Of a stretch of DNA of 64,000 nucleotides, positions 19,898 to 29,367 are shown piece by piece. The translations under genes were made by a program, and so were the position numbers. Within the stretch, counting starts at the first letter, position 1; each line of letters begins with the position of its first letter. Below the pieces are notes generated by a model, which did not search any database, was not told the DNA's origin, and was given only the letters and a program-made list of their open reading frames with translations. The stretch lies in the NCBI GenBank assembly GCA_900542285.1, contig UQNF01000004.1, positions 15,975 through 79,974 of the forward strand, read 5' to 3'. Source of the DNA: an uncultured Clostridium sp. (GTDB taxonomy: Bacteria > Bacillota > Clostridia > Christensenellales > CAG-138).

Positions 19898-20665
19898 CTA
19901 AATTGGATTTGTCAATACTTCAGGACCATTTTCTGTTATGAAGATTGTATTTTCATAGTGCGCGCTCGGCTTGCGGTCCCGGGCGACACATGTCCATCCG
20001 TCCGGCAGGAAATCGACATGCCGTTCGCCAAGATTTATCATGGGTTCAACGGCTATCGCCATGCCCGGACAGAGCTTCGTGCCGCGTCCCATGCGGACAG
20101 TCCAATAGTTCGGCACCTCCGGAGCTTCGTGCATACTTGAGCCGATACCGTGACCGACCAGCTCACGCACGATACCATAGCCATGAGCCGTGGCGTGCGC
20201 TTCGATAGCTCGCGAAATGTCGCAAATATGGTTTCCGACCTGCGCCTGCTCCAAGCCCTTGAAGAAGCACTCCTTGGTAACCTCAACAAGCTTAACGACC
20301 TCGGGCGCTACCTCTCCGACCAGGAAGGTTCGCGCCGCATCGCCGTGGAACCCCTCAACGATGGCTCCGCAGTCAATGCTGATGATGTCGCCGTCCTTTA
20401 GGACGCACTTCTTGCTGGGAATTCCGTGTACGACCTGTTCGTTGACGGACGCACATATGCTCGCAGGAAAACCCTCGTAGTTCAAAAATGAGGGTTTGCC
20501 TCCGTGACTGCGGATGTATGCTTCCGCCGCTTCGTCAAGCTGCTTTGTCGTTATTCCCGGTTTGACTAACGTGCCGAGGTAGGCAAGGGTTTCGCCTGTC
20601 AGCGCACCCGCACGTCGCATCAGCTCATGCTGGCTTGCGGATTTAATGGTTATTCTTTCTGACAT
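19898..20665 (-). CDS. map: Methionine aminopeptidase, type I
   Basis: This enzyme removes the initiator methionine from nascent proteins. The 255-aa product begins with ITIKSASQHELMRRAGALTGE and has the five metal ligands in SIDCGAIVEGFHGDAARTF (Asp and Asp), LVGHGIGSSMHEAPEVPNY (His), AVEPMINLG (Glu) and a final ENTIFITENGPEVLT (Glu). There is no N-terminal zinc-finger or SH3-binding extension. It is 15 nt behind adk. Confidence 0.97.
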   Translation of the reverse strand: MSERITIKSASQHELMRRAGALTGETLAYLGTLVKPGITTKQLDEAAEAYIRSHGGKPSFLNYEGFPASICASVNEQVVHGIPSKKCVLKDGDIISIDCGAIVEGFHGDAARTFLVGEVAPEVVKLVEVTKECFFKGLEQAQVGNHICDISRAIEAHATAHGYGIVRELVGHGIGSSMHEAPEVPNYWTVRMGRGTKLCPGMAIAVEPMINLGERHVDFLPDGWTCVARDRKPSAHYENTIFITENGPEVLTNPI

Positions 20666-20680
20666 ATTTCCTTTGACCGA

Positions 20681-21310
20681 TTAGCTTAGCTTCTCGTCGA
20701 TATACGAATAGATGTCCCTTGTGACGGCTTCCAGACTCTGACCTCCGTCTATGGGAACAAGAATTCCCTTCTGTTTATAGTACTGTATCAGTGGGAACGT
20801 GCTCTCGTAATAGACAGCCAGCCTGTTCCGCATTGCTTCAGGGTTATCGTCCGTGCGTCTGATGAGCTTTGCACCGCATTTTGCGCATAGGGGCGCTTTG
20901 CCTTCTTCTGCTACCTGCGTGTGCTTGCACTCCGGGCAAACCCTGCGCTTTGAAACACGAGCTATGAGCAGCTCAGGCTCTGTGTCAATATCGAACACCG
21001 CATCTATGTCTGTCATCGAGGAAATAGCTTCCGCCTGGGCGAGCGTCCTTGGGAAACCATCGAGAATGAAACCGTTCCGACAGTCCTCATGCGCGATTCT
21101 TTCTTCTACCATGGCACAGATCATCTCATCGGGCACAAGATTTCCCTTGTCGATGAGCGCTTTTGCCTGCATACCACGATTTGTTTGTAAAGCGATTTCA
21201 GCCCGCAGCATGTCTCCGGTAGAGATATGTGCGAGCGAGTACTTTTCAGCTATTGCTTCCGCCTGCGTGCCTTTGCCGGCAGCCGGTGGTCCTAAAAGGA
21301 TAAGCTTCAT
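20681..21310 (-). CDS. adk: Adenylate kinase with zinc-binding LID
   Basis: Adk interconverts ATP, AMP and ADP. The 209-aa product begins MKLILLGPPAAGKGTQA (P-loop) and has STGDMLRAEI, GFPRTLAQAEA and DGGQSLEAVTRDI. The LID carries four cysteines (CPEC and CAKC), so it binds zinc, as in Bacillus. ATG 21310 matches the family start but lacks a ribosome-binding site; an in-frame TTG nine codons upstream has AAAGGA before it and would add MPCKAMVLN. It follows secY after an unusually long gap with hairpins, so it may have separate control. Confidence 0.95.
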   Translation of the reverse strand: MKLILLGPPAAGKGTQAEAIAEKYSLAHISTGDMLRAEIALQTNRGMQAKALIDKGNLVPDEMICAMVEERIAHEDCRNGFILDGFPRTLAQAEAISSMTDIDAVFDIDTEPELLIARVSKRRVCPECKHTQVAEEGKAPLCAKCGAKLIRRTDDNPEAMRNRLAVYYESTFPLIQYYKQKGILVPIDGGQSLEAVTRDIYSYIDEKLS

Positions 21311-21375
21311 ATTTAATACCATGGCTTTACATGGCAAAGCATTCCTTTGTCATGTAAATATCCTTTCTTTTCGCA

Positions 21376-21432
21376 TTTTGAGCCAGTTCCATCACTGCTG
21401 AATTGCTGTCATTTTGTCGGCATGGCTCAAAA
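21376..21432 (-). repeat. Perfect 10-bp inverted repeat in the secY-adk gap
   Basis: TTTTGAGCCA (21376-21385) and TGGCTCAAAA (21423-21432) are perfectly complementary over 10 bp with 37 nt between them. In the minus-strand transcript this would form a long-armed hairpin 65 nt before the adk start. The function is unknown; a leader structure controlling adk is possible. Confidence 0.6.
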
Positions 21433-21470
21433 ACATGTGTGAAAATTCAATTTCACATTCTGTCCTCTGA

Positions 21471-21512
21471 AATGAAAATATGTATAGGGAGAATTTAGTT
21501 TCTCCCTATACA
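21471..21512 (-). terminator. Hairpin after secY, probable terminator or attenuator
   Basis: A perfect 13-bp stem (21481-21493 with 21500-21512, TGTATAGGGAGAA) with a six-base loop, followed on the minus strand by TATTTTCATTTC. It lies 14 nt after the secY stop codon and would reduce read-through into adk-map-infA. Confidence 0.65.
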
Positions 21513-21525
21513 GGATATGTTCGGA

Positions 21526-22884
21526 TTAACCGAGGAAGCCCTTGTAGTTCCTCATGAGCATCAGCGAATCGAGCTGGTCTGCGATCTCAAGCGATACACT
21601 GATCATAATCAGGATGCTGGTGGGACCGAAGGAGGAAAGAACGTTGATGTCCAATACCTTGAGGAGTACGGTGGGAACGATTGCGATAACCATGAGGAAG
21701 AGAGCGCCGAACATGGTCAGACGGCTGCACTTCTTCTGGAGATACTCCGAGGTGGGACGGCCCGGACGGATGCCGGGAATGAAGCCGCCGTTCTGCTGGA
21801 GATTCTTCGCAATCTCAACCGGGTTAAAGGTGATGGAGGAGTAGAAGTAAGCGAAGCCAACGATGAGGAGTGCGTAGATAAGATAGTAAACTACGAGACC
21901 CCAGGGATTGGTGCTCCTTGCGCTCAACCATTGGGAAACCCAAGCATAGTACTTGCCGTTGGGCCAGAACTGTCCGATCATTGCAGGAACCTGAAGAATG
22001 GTCATTGCGAAGATCAGAGGCATAACGCCGTTAGCATTGGCCTTGAGGGGTATATGGGTAGCATTGCCGCCGTAGGTCTTCCTGCCGACAACGCGCTTTG
22101 CATACTGGATGGGGATCCTGCGTTCTGCCTTATCAACGGCGGTAACACCGACAACGAGGATGAGAACGACTGCGATGACGGCAAAGATGTACCACCAGTG
22201 ATACTGAAGCGCAATGCCGCTGCCGTCAGTAACGGGCTTGATTCCGAATGTACCGTTGATAAGGTTGATAACAACCTGAGGAACGGAGGATACGATGGAA
22301 GCGAAGATCAGGATGGAAACACCGTTGCCGATGCCCTTCTCGGTGATCCTCTCGCCCATCCACATCAGGAATGCGGTACCTGCGGTGCAGCAGAAACCAA
22401 CGGTGATGTAGGGCATGATGCCGTTCATGAATACGCCGAATCCGCTGGTGCCGAAGATGGTAACCTCTTCAAGCAGGTCGCCCATGCTGTTGAGGCCGAC
22501 AACGATACTTACGGACTGGATAAGTGCGAGACCAACGCCGACATAGCGGGTGATCCTTTCGATCTTCACCCTACCGTCGTCTTCCTTGCTGAGCTTCTCA
22601 AGGGCGGGGAACGCAATGGTGAGGAGCTGCAGGATAATGGAAGCAGTGATGTAGGGAGAAATACCCATCGCAAAGATGGAGAACTGGCTCAGAGAGCCGC
22701 CGGAGAACAAATCGAGGAAGTTGAGGAAGTCATACTGGGAAACCATGCTTCCGAGTGCTGCCGCGTCAACTCCGGGAACGGGGATGAACGAACCGAGACG
22801 GTACACAACGATGAGGATGAGCGTGTACAGCATCTTGGTGCGAAGATCCTTTACCTTCCAGGCATTGATGATCGTCTTAAACAC
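21526..22884 (-). CDS. secY: Protein translocase subunit SecY
   Basis: SecY is the channel of the general secretion pathway. The 452-aa product has ten hydrophobic segments and the motifs YTLILIVVYRLGSFIPVPGVD, FSIFAMGISPYITASIILQLL, NGVSILIFASIVSS and NGGFIPGIRPGRPTSEYL. The start codon is GTG at 22884, placed directly after the rplO stop codon (TAAGTG), with GAGGTGAT in the rplO end as ribosome-binding site; translation is therefore coupled. Confidence 0.98.
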   Translation of the reverse strand: MFKTIINAWKVKDLRTKMLYTLILIVVYRLGSFIPVPGVDAAALGSMVSQYDFLNFLDLFSGGSLSQFSIFAMGISPYITASIILQLLTIAFPALEKLSKEDDGRVKIERITRYVGVGLALIQSVSIVVGLNSMGDLLEEVTIFGTSGFGVFMNGIMPYITVGFCCTAGTAFLMWMGERITEKGIGNGVSILIFASIVSSVPQVVINLINGTFGIKPVTDGSGIALQYHWWYIFAVIAVVLILVVGVTAVDKAERRIPIQYAKRVVGRKTYGGNATHIPLKANANGVMPLIFAMTILQVPAMIGQFWPNGKYYAWVSQWLSARSTNPWGLVVYYLIYALLIVGFAYFYSSITFNPVEIAKNLQQNGGFIPGIRPGRPTSEYLQKKCSRLTMFGALFLMVIAIVPTVLLKVLDINVLSSFGPTSILIMISVSLEIADQLDSLMLMRNYKGFLG

Positions 22885-23325
22885 TTAGATCACCTCAACT
22901 GTTCCGCCCACCGCTGCGATAGCTTCCTGGGCTGTCTTAGAAACCTTTGCTGCTTTAACTGTCAGACGCTTTGTAAGCTCGCCACGGCCCAGAACCTTGA
23001 GGCCGTCCTTCTCGATTTTGCTGATGATGCCCATAGCCTTGAGCAGTTCAGCAGTGATGACCGTATCATTCTCGAAGACTTCGAGGTCGGAGATGTTGAT
23101 AACGGAATATACCTTCATAAAGTTATTGTGGAAGCCACGCTTCGGGAGACGACGGGGCAGGGGCATCTGGCCGCCTTCGAATCCGTTCTTCTTGCTTCCG
23201 CTGCGGGCCTTCTGACCCTTGTGACCATAACCGGAAGTCTTGCCGATACCGGAGCCGGAGCCACGGCCGACGCGCTTTCTGGAAGTGGTTGAACCTTCAG
23301 CAGGTTTCAGCTCATGCAGATTCAT
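22885..23325 (-). CDS. rplO: 50S ribosomal protein L15
   Basis: The 146-aa protein shows the Gly-rich basic N-terminus of L15 ([57 protein letters not shown]) and the C-terminal globular part with [15 protein letters not shown]. It lies 10 nt after rpmD and runs directly into secY. Confidence 0.98.
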   Translation of the reverse strand: MNLHELKPAEGSTTSRKRVGRGSGSGIGKTSGYGHKGQKARSGSKKNGFEGGQMPLPRRLPKRGFHNNFMKVYSVINISDLEVFENDTVITAELLKAMGIISKIEKDGLKVLGRGELTKRLTVKAAKVSKTAQEAIAAVGGTVEVI

Positions 23326-23335
23326 TGGTACCTCC

Positions 23336-23524
23336 TTATTCGTCTACTTCTTCCACCTTGACAAGGTGCTTTACTTTGAAGAGCATTCCGCGGATGCAGG
23401 CGTTATCGGGTTTGATAACGGTGCTGTGCATCTTGTGGAGACCGAGCGCAGCGATGGTCGCCTGCTGGTCCTTAAGTGCTCCGATGGTGCTCCTTACGAG
23501 GGTTACTTTCAGGGATTTTGCCAT
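23336..23524 (-). CDS. rpmD: 50S ribosomal protein L30
   Basis: The 62-aa protein begins [20 protein letters not shown] and contains [19 protein letters not shown], the classical L30 ferredoxin-like fold. The ATG at 23524 is chosen because ATTGGAGGAATAAGACT precedes it; the frame is open eight codons further without support. It is 16 nt behind rpsE. Confidence 0.97.
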   Translation of the reverse strand: MAKSLKVTLVRSTIGALKDQQATIAALGLHKMHSTVIKPDNACIRGMLFKVKHLVKVEEVDE

Positions 23525-23540
23525 AGTCTTATTCCTCCAA

Positions 23541-24053
23541 TCAGTCAAGGATCTCGGCTACGGTCTTGCCCCTGAGACGTGCGATCTGCTCTGCAGTGCG
23601 GAGCTGGGAGAGACCATCGATGGTAGCCTTTACGCAGTTGGCAGGGTTGTTGGAACCGTAGCTCTTGGTGCGGATATCCTTGATACCGACACATTCGAGA
23701 ACGTCACGAACGGGGCCGCCTGCGATAACGCCGGTACCGGGTTCAGCGGGGAGCATACGAACATGGCCCTTGGAGAACCTGCCCTCAACAGCGTGAGGGA
23801 TGGTAGTTCCGACGATGGGAACGGTGATGAGGTGGCGCTTTGCATCCTCAACGCCCTTGCGGACTGCTTCGGGGATCTCGGCTGCCTTGCCCATTCCTAC
23901 GCCAACACGGCCTTTTTCGTCACCGATGACGATGAGCGCGGAGAAGCGGAAGATCTTACCGCCCTTAACAACCTTGGCAACACGGTTGACGGAAACGAGC
24001 TTTTCCTTAAATTCCGGGACTTCCGGAGTAGAATTACGCCTGTTATTCTGCAT
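23541..24053 (-). CDS. rpsE: 30S ribosomal protein S5
   Basis: S5 shapes the mRNA entry site and decoding accuracy. The 170-aa product shows [51 protein letters not shown] and the C-terminal [27 protein letters not shown], typical of the family. It lies 12 nt after rplR. Confidence 0.98.
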   Translation of the reverse strand: MQNNRRNSTPEVPEFKEKLVSVNRVAKVVKGGKIFRFSALIVIGDEKGRVGVGMGKAAEIPEAVRKGVEDAKRHLITVPIVGTTIPHAVEGRFSKGHVRMLPAEPGTGVIAGGPVRDVLECVGIKDIRTKSYGSNNPANCVKATIDGLSQLRTAEQIARLRGKTVAEILD

Positions 24054-24065
24054 TTGTATACCTCC

Positions 24066-24434
24066 TTAGAAATCCAGTCCGGCCTTACGGGCGCCGGCTG
24101 CCAGCTGCTCTACACGACCGGTGTAAAGATAACCGCCGCGGTCATAAACGACCTTGGTAACGCCCTTATCGAGAGCGCGCTTTGCAACGGTTTCGCCGAC
24201 GATGAAAGCTGCTTCCTTCTTGTTCTTGCCCTCGAGCTTAGCCTTAACATCAGCCTCAACGGTGGAAGCTGCTGCGATGGTGCTGCCGATGCTGTCATCG
24301 ATGACCTGGGCATAGATGTGGTTCAGGCTGCGGTAAACGCACAGACGGGGCCTTTCGGACGTGCCGATGATATGCCTGCGCATACGATGATGACGAGCCT
24401 TGCGCTTTGCATTCTTATCAAGCTTTGAAATCAT
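24066..24434 (-). CDS. rplR: 50S ribosomal protein L18
   Basis: L18 binds 5S rRNA together with L5 and L25. The 122-aa product begins [20 protein letters not shown] and has [20 protein letters not shown] and [28 protein letters not shown]. It lies 16 nt after rplF. Confidence 0.98.
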   Translation of the reverse strand: MISKLDKNAKRKARHHRMRRHIIGTSERPRLCVYRSLNHIYAQVIDDSIGSTIAAASTVEADVKAKLEGKNKKEAAFIVGETVAKRALDKGVTKVVYDRGGYLYTGRVEQLAAGARKAGLDF

Positions 24435-24450
24435 TTATGCTATCCTCCTG

Positions 24451-24987
24451 TTACTTACCGGTCTTGCCTTCCTTGCGGAGAATGACTTCGTAGTCATACT
24501 TGATACCCTTGCCCTTGTAGGGTTCAGGCTCACGAACCGCGCGGACTTCGGCAGCAACCTGACCGACTCTCTGCTTGCTGATGCCCTTGACCGTGATACG
24601 GTTGGGAGCAGGAACCTCGAAGGTCACGTCGCCGTCTTCGAATTCAACAGGATGGGAGTAACCCACGTTGAGTACGAGCTTATTGCCGGTCTTCTGGGCC
24701 CTGTAACCGGTACCGTTGATCTCCAGCTTCTTTTCGAAGCCGGTGGTCACGCCAACAACCATGTTGTTGATGAGGGTACGGGACAGTCCGTGAAGAGAAC
24801 GGTCTTCTTTGGTGTCGCTGGGCCTTTCAACCTTGAGAACTGCTCCCTCAATGCTGATCTTCATCCTGGGGGAGATCTTCTCGGAGAGCTGACCCTTGGG
24901 GCCCTTGACGGTCACGGTGTTGTCGTCAGAAACCGTGATTGTCACTCCGGCCGGAATTGTTATCGGATGTTTTCCGATTCGAGACAT
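24451..24987 (-). CDS. rplF: 50S ribosomal protein L6
   Basis: L6 lies near the sarcin-ricin loop and the factor-binding site. The 178-aa product begins [19 protein letters not shown] and has two homologous alpha/beta repeats, with [22 protein letters not shown] in the first and the signature [14 protein letters not shown] near the C-terminus. It is separated from rpsH by an 82-nt gap that contains a strong hairpin. Confidence 0.98.
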   Translation of the reverse strand: MSRIGKHPITIPAGVTITVSDDNTVTVKGPKGQLSEKISPRMKISIEGAVLKVERPSDTKEDRSLHGLSRTLINNMVVGVTTGFEKKLEINGTGYRAQKTGNKLVLNVGYSHPVEFEDGDVTFEVPAPNRITVKGISKQRVGQVAAEVRAVREPEPYKGKGIKYDYEVILRKEGKTGK

Positions 24988-25024
24988 TTTTGCACCTCCA
25001 AATTAGTCTTAGATTATATCGCTT

Positions 25025-25055
25025 CCGCAATGCCGGAACGCGTCCGGCACTGCGG
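25025..25055 (-). other. Strong hairpin between rpsH and rplF
   Basis: On the minus strand CCGCAGTGCCGGA (25043-25055) pairs with 25025-25037 over 13 bp with one G-U pair and a five-base loop. No T-run follows; instead GATATAATC lies between it and the rplF ribosome-binding site. It may be an mRNA-processing or protein-binding site, or a stabiliser of the upstream message. Confidence 0.6.
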
Positions 25056-25069
25056 CTGCATGTATTTGA

Positions 25070-25468
25070 TTACCAGACGTAAGCGAGCACTTCGCCGCCG
25101 ACGCCCTGTTTCCTTGCCTCACGGTCGGTCATGATACCCTTAGAGGTAGAGATGATGGCGATGCCAAGACCGTTGAGAACCTTGGGGATATTGTCCTTGC
25201 GGGTGTAAACACGCAGACCGGGCTTGGAAATGCGCTTGAGTCCGGTGATGACCCTCTGACGGTTGGGACCGTACTTAAGGGTGATGGTCATCATGGGTTC
25301 AACGCCTTCCTCGTTGATGGTGTAGCCCTTGATATAGCCCTCGCTGAGGAGGATATCTGCGATTGCACGCTTCATCACGGAAGAGGGTACCTCAACGGTA
25401 TCGTGCTTCACGATGAGAGCGTTGCGGATACGGGTAAGCATATCGGCAATGGGATCTGTTACGAGCAT
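25070..25468 (-). CDS. rpsH: 30S ribosomal protein S8
   Basis: S8 is a central-domain 16S rRNA binder. The 132-aa product begins with [13 protein letters not shown] and contains [39 protein letters not shown] and the signature [28 protein letters not shown]. In E. coli S8 represses the spc operon. It lies 15 nt after rpsN. Confidence 0.98.
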   Translation of the reverse strand: MLVTDPIADMLTRIRNALIVKHDTVEVPSSVMKRAIADILLSEGYIKGYTINEEGVEPMMTITLKYGPNRQRVITGLKRISKPGLRVYTRKDNIPKVLNGLGIAIISTSKGIMTDREARKQGVGGEVLAYVW

Positions 25469-25483
25469 ATTTAGTCCTCCTTA

Positions 25484-25669
25484 TTACCAACTGGCCTTGC
25501 GAACGCCGGGAATCTCGCCCTTATAAGCGAGCTCACGGAAGCAGATACGGCAGATGCCGTACTTGCGAAGCACGGAGTGGGGTCTGCCACAGATGCGGCA
25601 ACGGGTGTAAGCCCTGGTAGAATACTTGGGAGTAGCCTGCTGCTTGTTCTTGAGTGAAGTCTTTGCCAT
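25484..25669 (-). CDS. rpsN: 30S ribosomal protein S14, zinc-binding type Z
   Basis: The 61-aa protein is the short zinc form (type Z) with two CxxC pairs in [29 protein letters not shown]. It ends in IPGVRKASW, the universal S14 tail. It is 14 nt behind rplE. Confidence 0.98.
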   Translation of the reverse strand: MAKTSLKNKQQATPKYSTRAYTRCRICGRPHSVLRKYGICRICFRELAYKGEIPGVRKASW

Positions 25670-25683
25670 AGTTCTGTCCTCCC

Positions 25684-26301
25684 TTATTCATTGACTGCGA
25701 AGGGCATTCCGAGGAGTCTCAGAAGCTCCTTGGCTTCTTCGTCGGTCTTAGCGGTGGTAACGAACACGACGTCCATACCACGAACCTTGTCTACATCGTC
25801 ATAGTTGATCTCGGGGAAGATCAGCTGTTCCTTAAGACCCATTGCATAGTTGCCCCTGCCGTCGAAGCTGGTGTCGGAAACACCGCGGAAGTCGCGAACA
25901 CGGGGGAGAACGATGTTCATGAGCTTATCGGCGAAGTAGTACATGCGGTCGCCGCGGAGGGTGACCTTTGCGCCGACGTTCATGCCCTGACGGACCTTGA
26001 AGTTTGCAACCGACTTCTTAGCCTTGGTGATGACGGGCTTCTGGCCTGCGATGATGCCGAGCTCTTCAACTGCGGCATCGATGCCCTTGGGATTGTCCTT
26101 ATCGGAGCCAAGACCCATGTTGATGACGATCTTCACGAGCTTGGGAACTTCCATGGGGTTCTTATAACCGAACTTCTCAACGAGCTGAGGAACGATCTCC
26201 TGATACCTTACGCGGAGACGAGCGGGCTCGGTGAACGGAGCGGCTTCCTGCTTATTTCCCTTTTTCTTTGCGGGAGCCTGTGCATTTTCTTTCTTTGCCA
26301 C
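25684..26301 (-). CDS. rplE: 50S ribosomal protein L5 with N-terminal extension
   Basis: L5 binds 5S rRNA and the P-site tRNA. The core has [61 protein letters not shown] and the C-terminal [27 protein letters not shown]. The protein has 205 residues, about 25 more than the usual 179-180; the excess is a Lys/Ala/Gln-rich N-terminal tail ([18 protein letters not shown]). The ATG at 26301 is preceded by GAGGAGGTAAATTATAGTGGC with a good ribosome-binding site, which supports the long form, and no other ATG lies closer to the core. Confidence 0.97.
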   Translation of the reverse strand: MAKKENAQAPAKKKGNKQEAAPFTEPARLRVRYQEIVPQLVEKFGYKNPMEVPKLVKIVINMGLGSDKDNPKGIDAAVEELGIIAGQKPVITKAKKSVANFKVRQGMNVGAKVTLRGDRMYYFADKLMNIVLPRVRDFRGVSDTSFDGRGNYAMGLKEQLIFPEINYDDVDKVRGMDVVFVTTAKTDEEAKELLRLLGMPFAVNE

Positions 26302-26319
26302 TATAATTTACCTCCTCAC

Positions 26320-26661
26320 TCAGTCGATGTTCTTGCCGCACTTCTTGCAGACGCGAACCTTGACCTGCTTGCCGTTCTTTTCAACGAAAGCGTGGCCGAC
26401 GCGGGTGGGCTGCTTGCAGTTGGGGCATACGAGCATAAGGTTGGACACATGAATTGTGCCTTCCTTGCTGATCCTGCCGCCCTCCTGACCCTGTGCGCGG
26501 GGCTTGACGTGGCGGACTATCATATTCCTGCCGGCAACGACTGCACGCTGAGCGGCGGGATAGACCTTGATGACCTTTCCGGTCTTGCCGGCGTCATTCA
26601 TATTATCTCCGGTGATGACCATGACGGTATCGCCGGTCCTGATGTTAAGCTTGCTGCTCAT
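26320..26661 (-). CDS. rplX: 50S ribosomal protein L24
   Basis: L24 starts assembly of the large subunit. The 113-aa product has a KOW motif in DTVMVITGDNMNDAGKTGKV and the VAGRNMIVRHVKP segment, then a zinc-ribbon-like C-terminal part with CPNC and CKKC, which is found in many but not all L24 proteins. It lies 12 nt after rplN. Confidence 0.98.
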   Translation of the reverse strand: MSSKLNIRTGDTVMVITGDNMNDAGKTGKVIKVYPAAQRAVVAGRNMIVRHVKPRAQGQEGGRISKEGTIHVSNLMLVCPNCKQPTRVGHAFVEKNGKQVKVRVCKKCGKNID

Positions 26662-26673
26662 AGTTCTTCCTCC

Positions 26674-27042
26674 TTACAGCACTTCGGGTGCGAGGGAAAC
26701 GATCTTCATGTAGTCCTTCTCACGAAGTTCCCTTGCAACCGGCCCGAAGATACGAGTACCACGGGGCTGCTTCTGGTCGTTGATGATGACGACGGCATTG
26801 TCGTCGAAGCTGATGTGGCTGCCATCGGGGCGATGAACGCCGGTCGCGGTGCGGACTACTACAGCCTTGACAACATCCTTCTTCTTAACGGTACCACCGG
26901 GGGTTGCGGACTTAACGGAAGCGACGATAACATCACCGATGGATGCGAACTTCCTCTTGGAACCGCCAAGAACACGAATGCACATTACTTCCTTTGCGCC
27001 GCTGTTGTCGGCGACCTTTAACCTTGTTTGCGGTTGAATCAT
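26674..27042 (-). CDS. rplN: 50S ribosomal protein L14
   Basis: The 122-aa protein begins [19 protein letters not shown] and contains [35 protein letters not shown] and a final [16 protein letters not shown] tail ([12 protein letters not shown]). This matches L14 along its whole length. It is 17 nt behind rpsQ. Confidence 0.98.
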   Translation of the reverse strand: MIQPQTRLKVADNSGAKEVMCIRVLGGSKRKFASIGDVIVASVKSATPGGTVKKKDVVKAVVVRTATGVHRPDGSHISFDDNAVVIINDQKQPRGTRIFGPVARELREKDYMKIVSLAPEVL

Positions 27043-27059
27043 TCTGTCCTCCCTCGGCC

Positions 27060-27332
27060 TTACTTAGCCTTTTCAATGATTTCGACCAAGCGCCAACGCT
27101 TATCCTTGGACAGCGGACGGGTCTCCATTATCCTTACGGTATCACCGATACCGCATTCATTGTTCTCGTCATGAGCCTTGACCTTGAGGGTGTGGTTGAC
27201 CATCTTACCGTAGAGGGGATGACGAACCTTGGTCTTAACGGCAACGACGATGGTCTTATCCATCTTGTCGCTTACGACGATACCTACACGGGTCTTGCGA
27301 AAGCTCCTTACGGGAGCATTGTTAGTTTCCAT
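27060..27332 (-). CDS. rpsQ: 30S ribosomal protein S17
   Basis: The 90-aa OB-fold protein shows [38 protein letters not shown] and the signature [20 protein letters not shown]. The length is normal for Firmicutes. It lies 14 nt after rpmC. Confidence 0.98.
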   Translation of the reverse strand: METNNAPVRSFRKTRVGIVVSDKMDKTIVVAVKTKVRHPLYGKMVNHTLKVKAHDENNECGIGDTVRIMETRPLSKDKRWRLVEIIEKAK

Positions 27333-27346
27333 TTTTTATCCTCCCT

Positions 27347-27541
27347 TTAAGCACGCTCGTTGATCAAAGTCTTGACCCTTGCGATGTCACGCTTGCATTC
27401 GCTCAGGCGCATGGGGTTGGTGAGAGCGCCGGTCGCATGCTGGAACCTGAGGTTGAAGAGTTCAGCCTTGAGCTCCTGCTCCTTGGCAATGAGCTCCTCG
27501 ATGGTAAGCTGCCTGAGCTTCTCAAATTCTTTCTTATTCAT
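27347..27541 (-). CDS. rpmC: 50S ribosomal protein L29
   Basis: The 64-aa two-helix protein begins [17 protein letters not shown] and has [19 protein letters not shown] and a [14 protein letters not shown] tail. L29 lies at the tunnel exit, where it helps bind trigger factor and SRP. It is 6 nt after rplP, the tightest gap in this part of the operon. Confidence 0.97.
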   Translation of the reverse strand: MNKKEFEKLRQLTIEELIAKEQELKAELFNLRFQHATGALTNPMRLSECKRDIARVKTLINERA

Positions 27542-27547
27542 ATCAGC

Positions 27548-27973
27548 TTAGCCCTCCACGTTTTCTACGGGTTTCTTGACAAACTTGCACTTAAGCGGAA
27601 GCTTGTGCATTGCAAGGCGAAGTGCCTCCCTTGCGGTAGCTTCGTCAACATCGGCGATCTCAAAGAGGATCCTGCCGGGCTTTACGACCGCTACCCAATA
27701 CTCGGGGGAACCTTTACCGGAACCCATTCGGGTCTCGGCAGGCTTTTCGGTAACAGGCTTGTCGGGGAAGATATCAACCCAAACCTTACCGTTACGCTTC
27801 ATGTAACGAGTCATTGCGACACGAGCTGCCTCGATCTGGTTGCTGGTGACCCAAGCGGGCTCCAGTGCTGCGAGACCATATTCGCCGTATGCGATGACGT
27901 TGCCGCGCTGTGCCGTGCCCTTCATGCGGCCACGATGGACCCTGCGGCGTTTAACTCTCTTAGGCATTAACAT
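27548..27973 (-). CDS. rplP: 50S ribosomal protein L16
   Basis: L16 helps form the A site of the large subunit. The 141-aa product begins [19 protein letters not shown] and contains the signature [20 protein letters not shown]. It lies 14 nt after rpsC. Confidence 0.98.
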   Translation of the reverse strand: MLMPKRVKRRRVHRGRMKGTAQRGNVIAYGEYGLAALEPAWVTSNQIEAARVAMTRYMKRNGKVWVDIFPDKPVTEKPAETRMGSGKGSPEYWVAVVKPGRILFEIADVDEATAREALRLAMHKLPLKCKFVKKPVENVEG

Positions 27974-27987
27974 GGTTGTTATCCTCC

Positions 27988-28638
27988 TTACGCTTTCTTT
28001 GCACGATTACGGCCGAGGACCTCACCCTTGTAGATCCAAACCTTTACGCCGATGCGGCCGTATGCGGTCTTTGCTTCTGCGAAGCCGTATTCGATGTCCG
28101 CACGGATGGTCTGAAGGGGAGTGGAGCCTTCGTTGTAATCCTCGCTTCTTGCGATCTCAGCGCCGCCGAGACGGCCGCTGCACTTGACCTTGATACCCTT
28201 TGCGTTTGCCTTCATGGCACGGCTGATAGCCTGCTTCATGGCGCGGCGGAAGGAAGTCCTCTTTTCGAGCTGAGCCGCTATGTTCTCAGCAACGAGCTGG
28301 GCGTTTGCATCGGGGTTGCGGACCTCAATGATGTTGACATTGACGGGCCTGCCGATGAGCTTGGCAACTTCGGCCCTGATGGTCTCAACGCCTACGCCGC
28401 CCTTGCCGATAAGCATACCGGGACGTGCGGTGTGGATGCTGACGGTTGCCCTGCCCTCTGCACGCTCGATGCTGATGAATGCGATACCGGCTTCATAATA
28501 CTTGTTCTTCAGGAAATCCCTGATCTTCTTATCCTCAACGAGGAAGTTGGAGAAGTCCCTCTTGTTTGCGTACCAACGGGTATTCCAATCCCTGATAACG
28601 CCAACGCGATAGCCATTCGGATTAACTTTCTGTCCCAT
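27988..28638 (-). CDS. rpsC: 30S ribosomal protein S3
   Basis: S3 lies at the mRNA entry channel. The 216-aa product begins [19 protein letters not shown], carries a type II KH domain with the [21 protein letters not shown] loop, and the C-terminal [23 protein letters not shown] domain. It is 19 nt behind rplV. Confidence 0.98.
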   Translation of the reverse strand: MGQKVNPNGYRVGVIRDWNTRWYANKRDFSNFLVEDKKIRDFLKNKYYEAGIAFISIERAEGRATVSIHTARPGMLIGKGGVGVETIRAEVAKLIGRPVNVNIIEVRNPDANAQLVAENIAAQLEKRTSFRRAMKQAISRAMKANAKGIKVKCSGRLGGAEIARSEDYNEGSTPLQTIRADIEYGFAEAKTAYGRIGVKVWIYKGEVLGRNRAKKA

Positions 28639-28657
28639 AATTCCAATTCCCTCCTAA

Positions 28658-29047
28658 TTATTCAGCCTTCTGATCAAGGACGATGCCGATGTGGCTGGTG
28701 CGCTTACGGATCCTGCTAGCGCTGCCCCTGCTGCCGGCCCTGTAACGCCTGAGGGTGGGACCCTGGTTGGCGTAGATCTCGGCGACGTAAAGGGTTTTCC
28801 TGTCCATCTCGAGGTTGTTCTCGGCGTTTGCGATTGCGCTCCTCAGAAGCTTGAGGGTGGGCTCGCTTGCTGCCTTGGGGGTATACATGAGGATGGCTTC
28901 TGCTTCGTCAACGCTCTTGCCCCTGATGAGGTCGATAACGATCTTCACCTTGCGGGGGCTGATGCGGATGTACTTAGCGGTCGCATGGGGACGCCTGTCG
29001 GCGTTTTCCCTGCGGAATGCTGCCTTTTCTTTGGATCTGGTTGCCAT
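28658..29047 (-). CDS. rplV: 50S ribosomal protein L22
   Basis: L22 lines the exit tunnel. The 129-aa product has [34 protein letters not shown] and the C-terminal hairpin [20 protein letters not shown] followed by RTSHIGIVL. It begins with a charged extension of about 17 residues before the core. It is 15 nt after rpsS. Confidence 0.98.
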   Translation of the reverse strand: MATRSKEKAAFRRENADRRPHATAKYIRISPRKVKIVIDLIRGKSVDEAEAILMYTPKAASEPTLKLLRSAIANAENNLEMDRKTLYVAEIYANQGPTLRRYRAGSRGSASRIRKRTSHIGIVLDQKAE

Positions 29048-29062
29048 TTTACAATACCCTCC

Positions 29063-29344
29063 TTACTTACCGCGTGTTGCTTTCTCGGAGCCCTTGTGGC
29101 CACGGAAAGTACGAGTGGGAGCGAACTCGCCGAGCTTATGACCGACCATGTCCTCAGTGATGTAGACGGGGACATGCTTGCGGCCGTCGTGAACTGCGAT
29201 GGTGTGACCGATCATGTCGGGGAAAATGGTTGATGCTCTGGACCAAGTCTTTACTACGGACTTCTTGCCGGTGTTGTTCATCTCAATGATCCTGGCAAGC
29301 AGCCTTTCGCTGACAAACGGGCCCTTTTTAACTGACCTACTCAT
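29063..29344 (-). CDS. rpsS: 30S ribosomal protein S19
   Basis: The 93-aa protein begins [19 protein letters not shown] and has [46 protein letters not shown] split over the usual two motifs. It lies 23 nt after rplB in the head-of-30S position of the operon. Confidence 0.98.
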   Translation of the reverse strand: MSRSVKKGPFVSERLLARIIEMNNTGKKSVVKTWSRASTIFPDMIGHTIAVHDGRKHVPVYITEDMVGHKLGEFAPTRTFRGHKGSEKATRGK

Positions 29345-29367
29345 TGTTTCAATTCTCCCTTCTTAGA

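Noticed and set aside
21517..23292. Open frame of 591 codons antisense to secY and rplO
   Set aside because: Composition-driven shadow of two certain genes; the translated sequence is Asp/Gly/Asn-rich without domain features.
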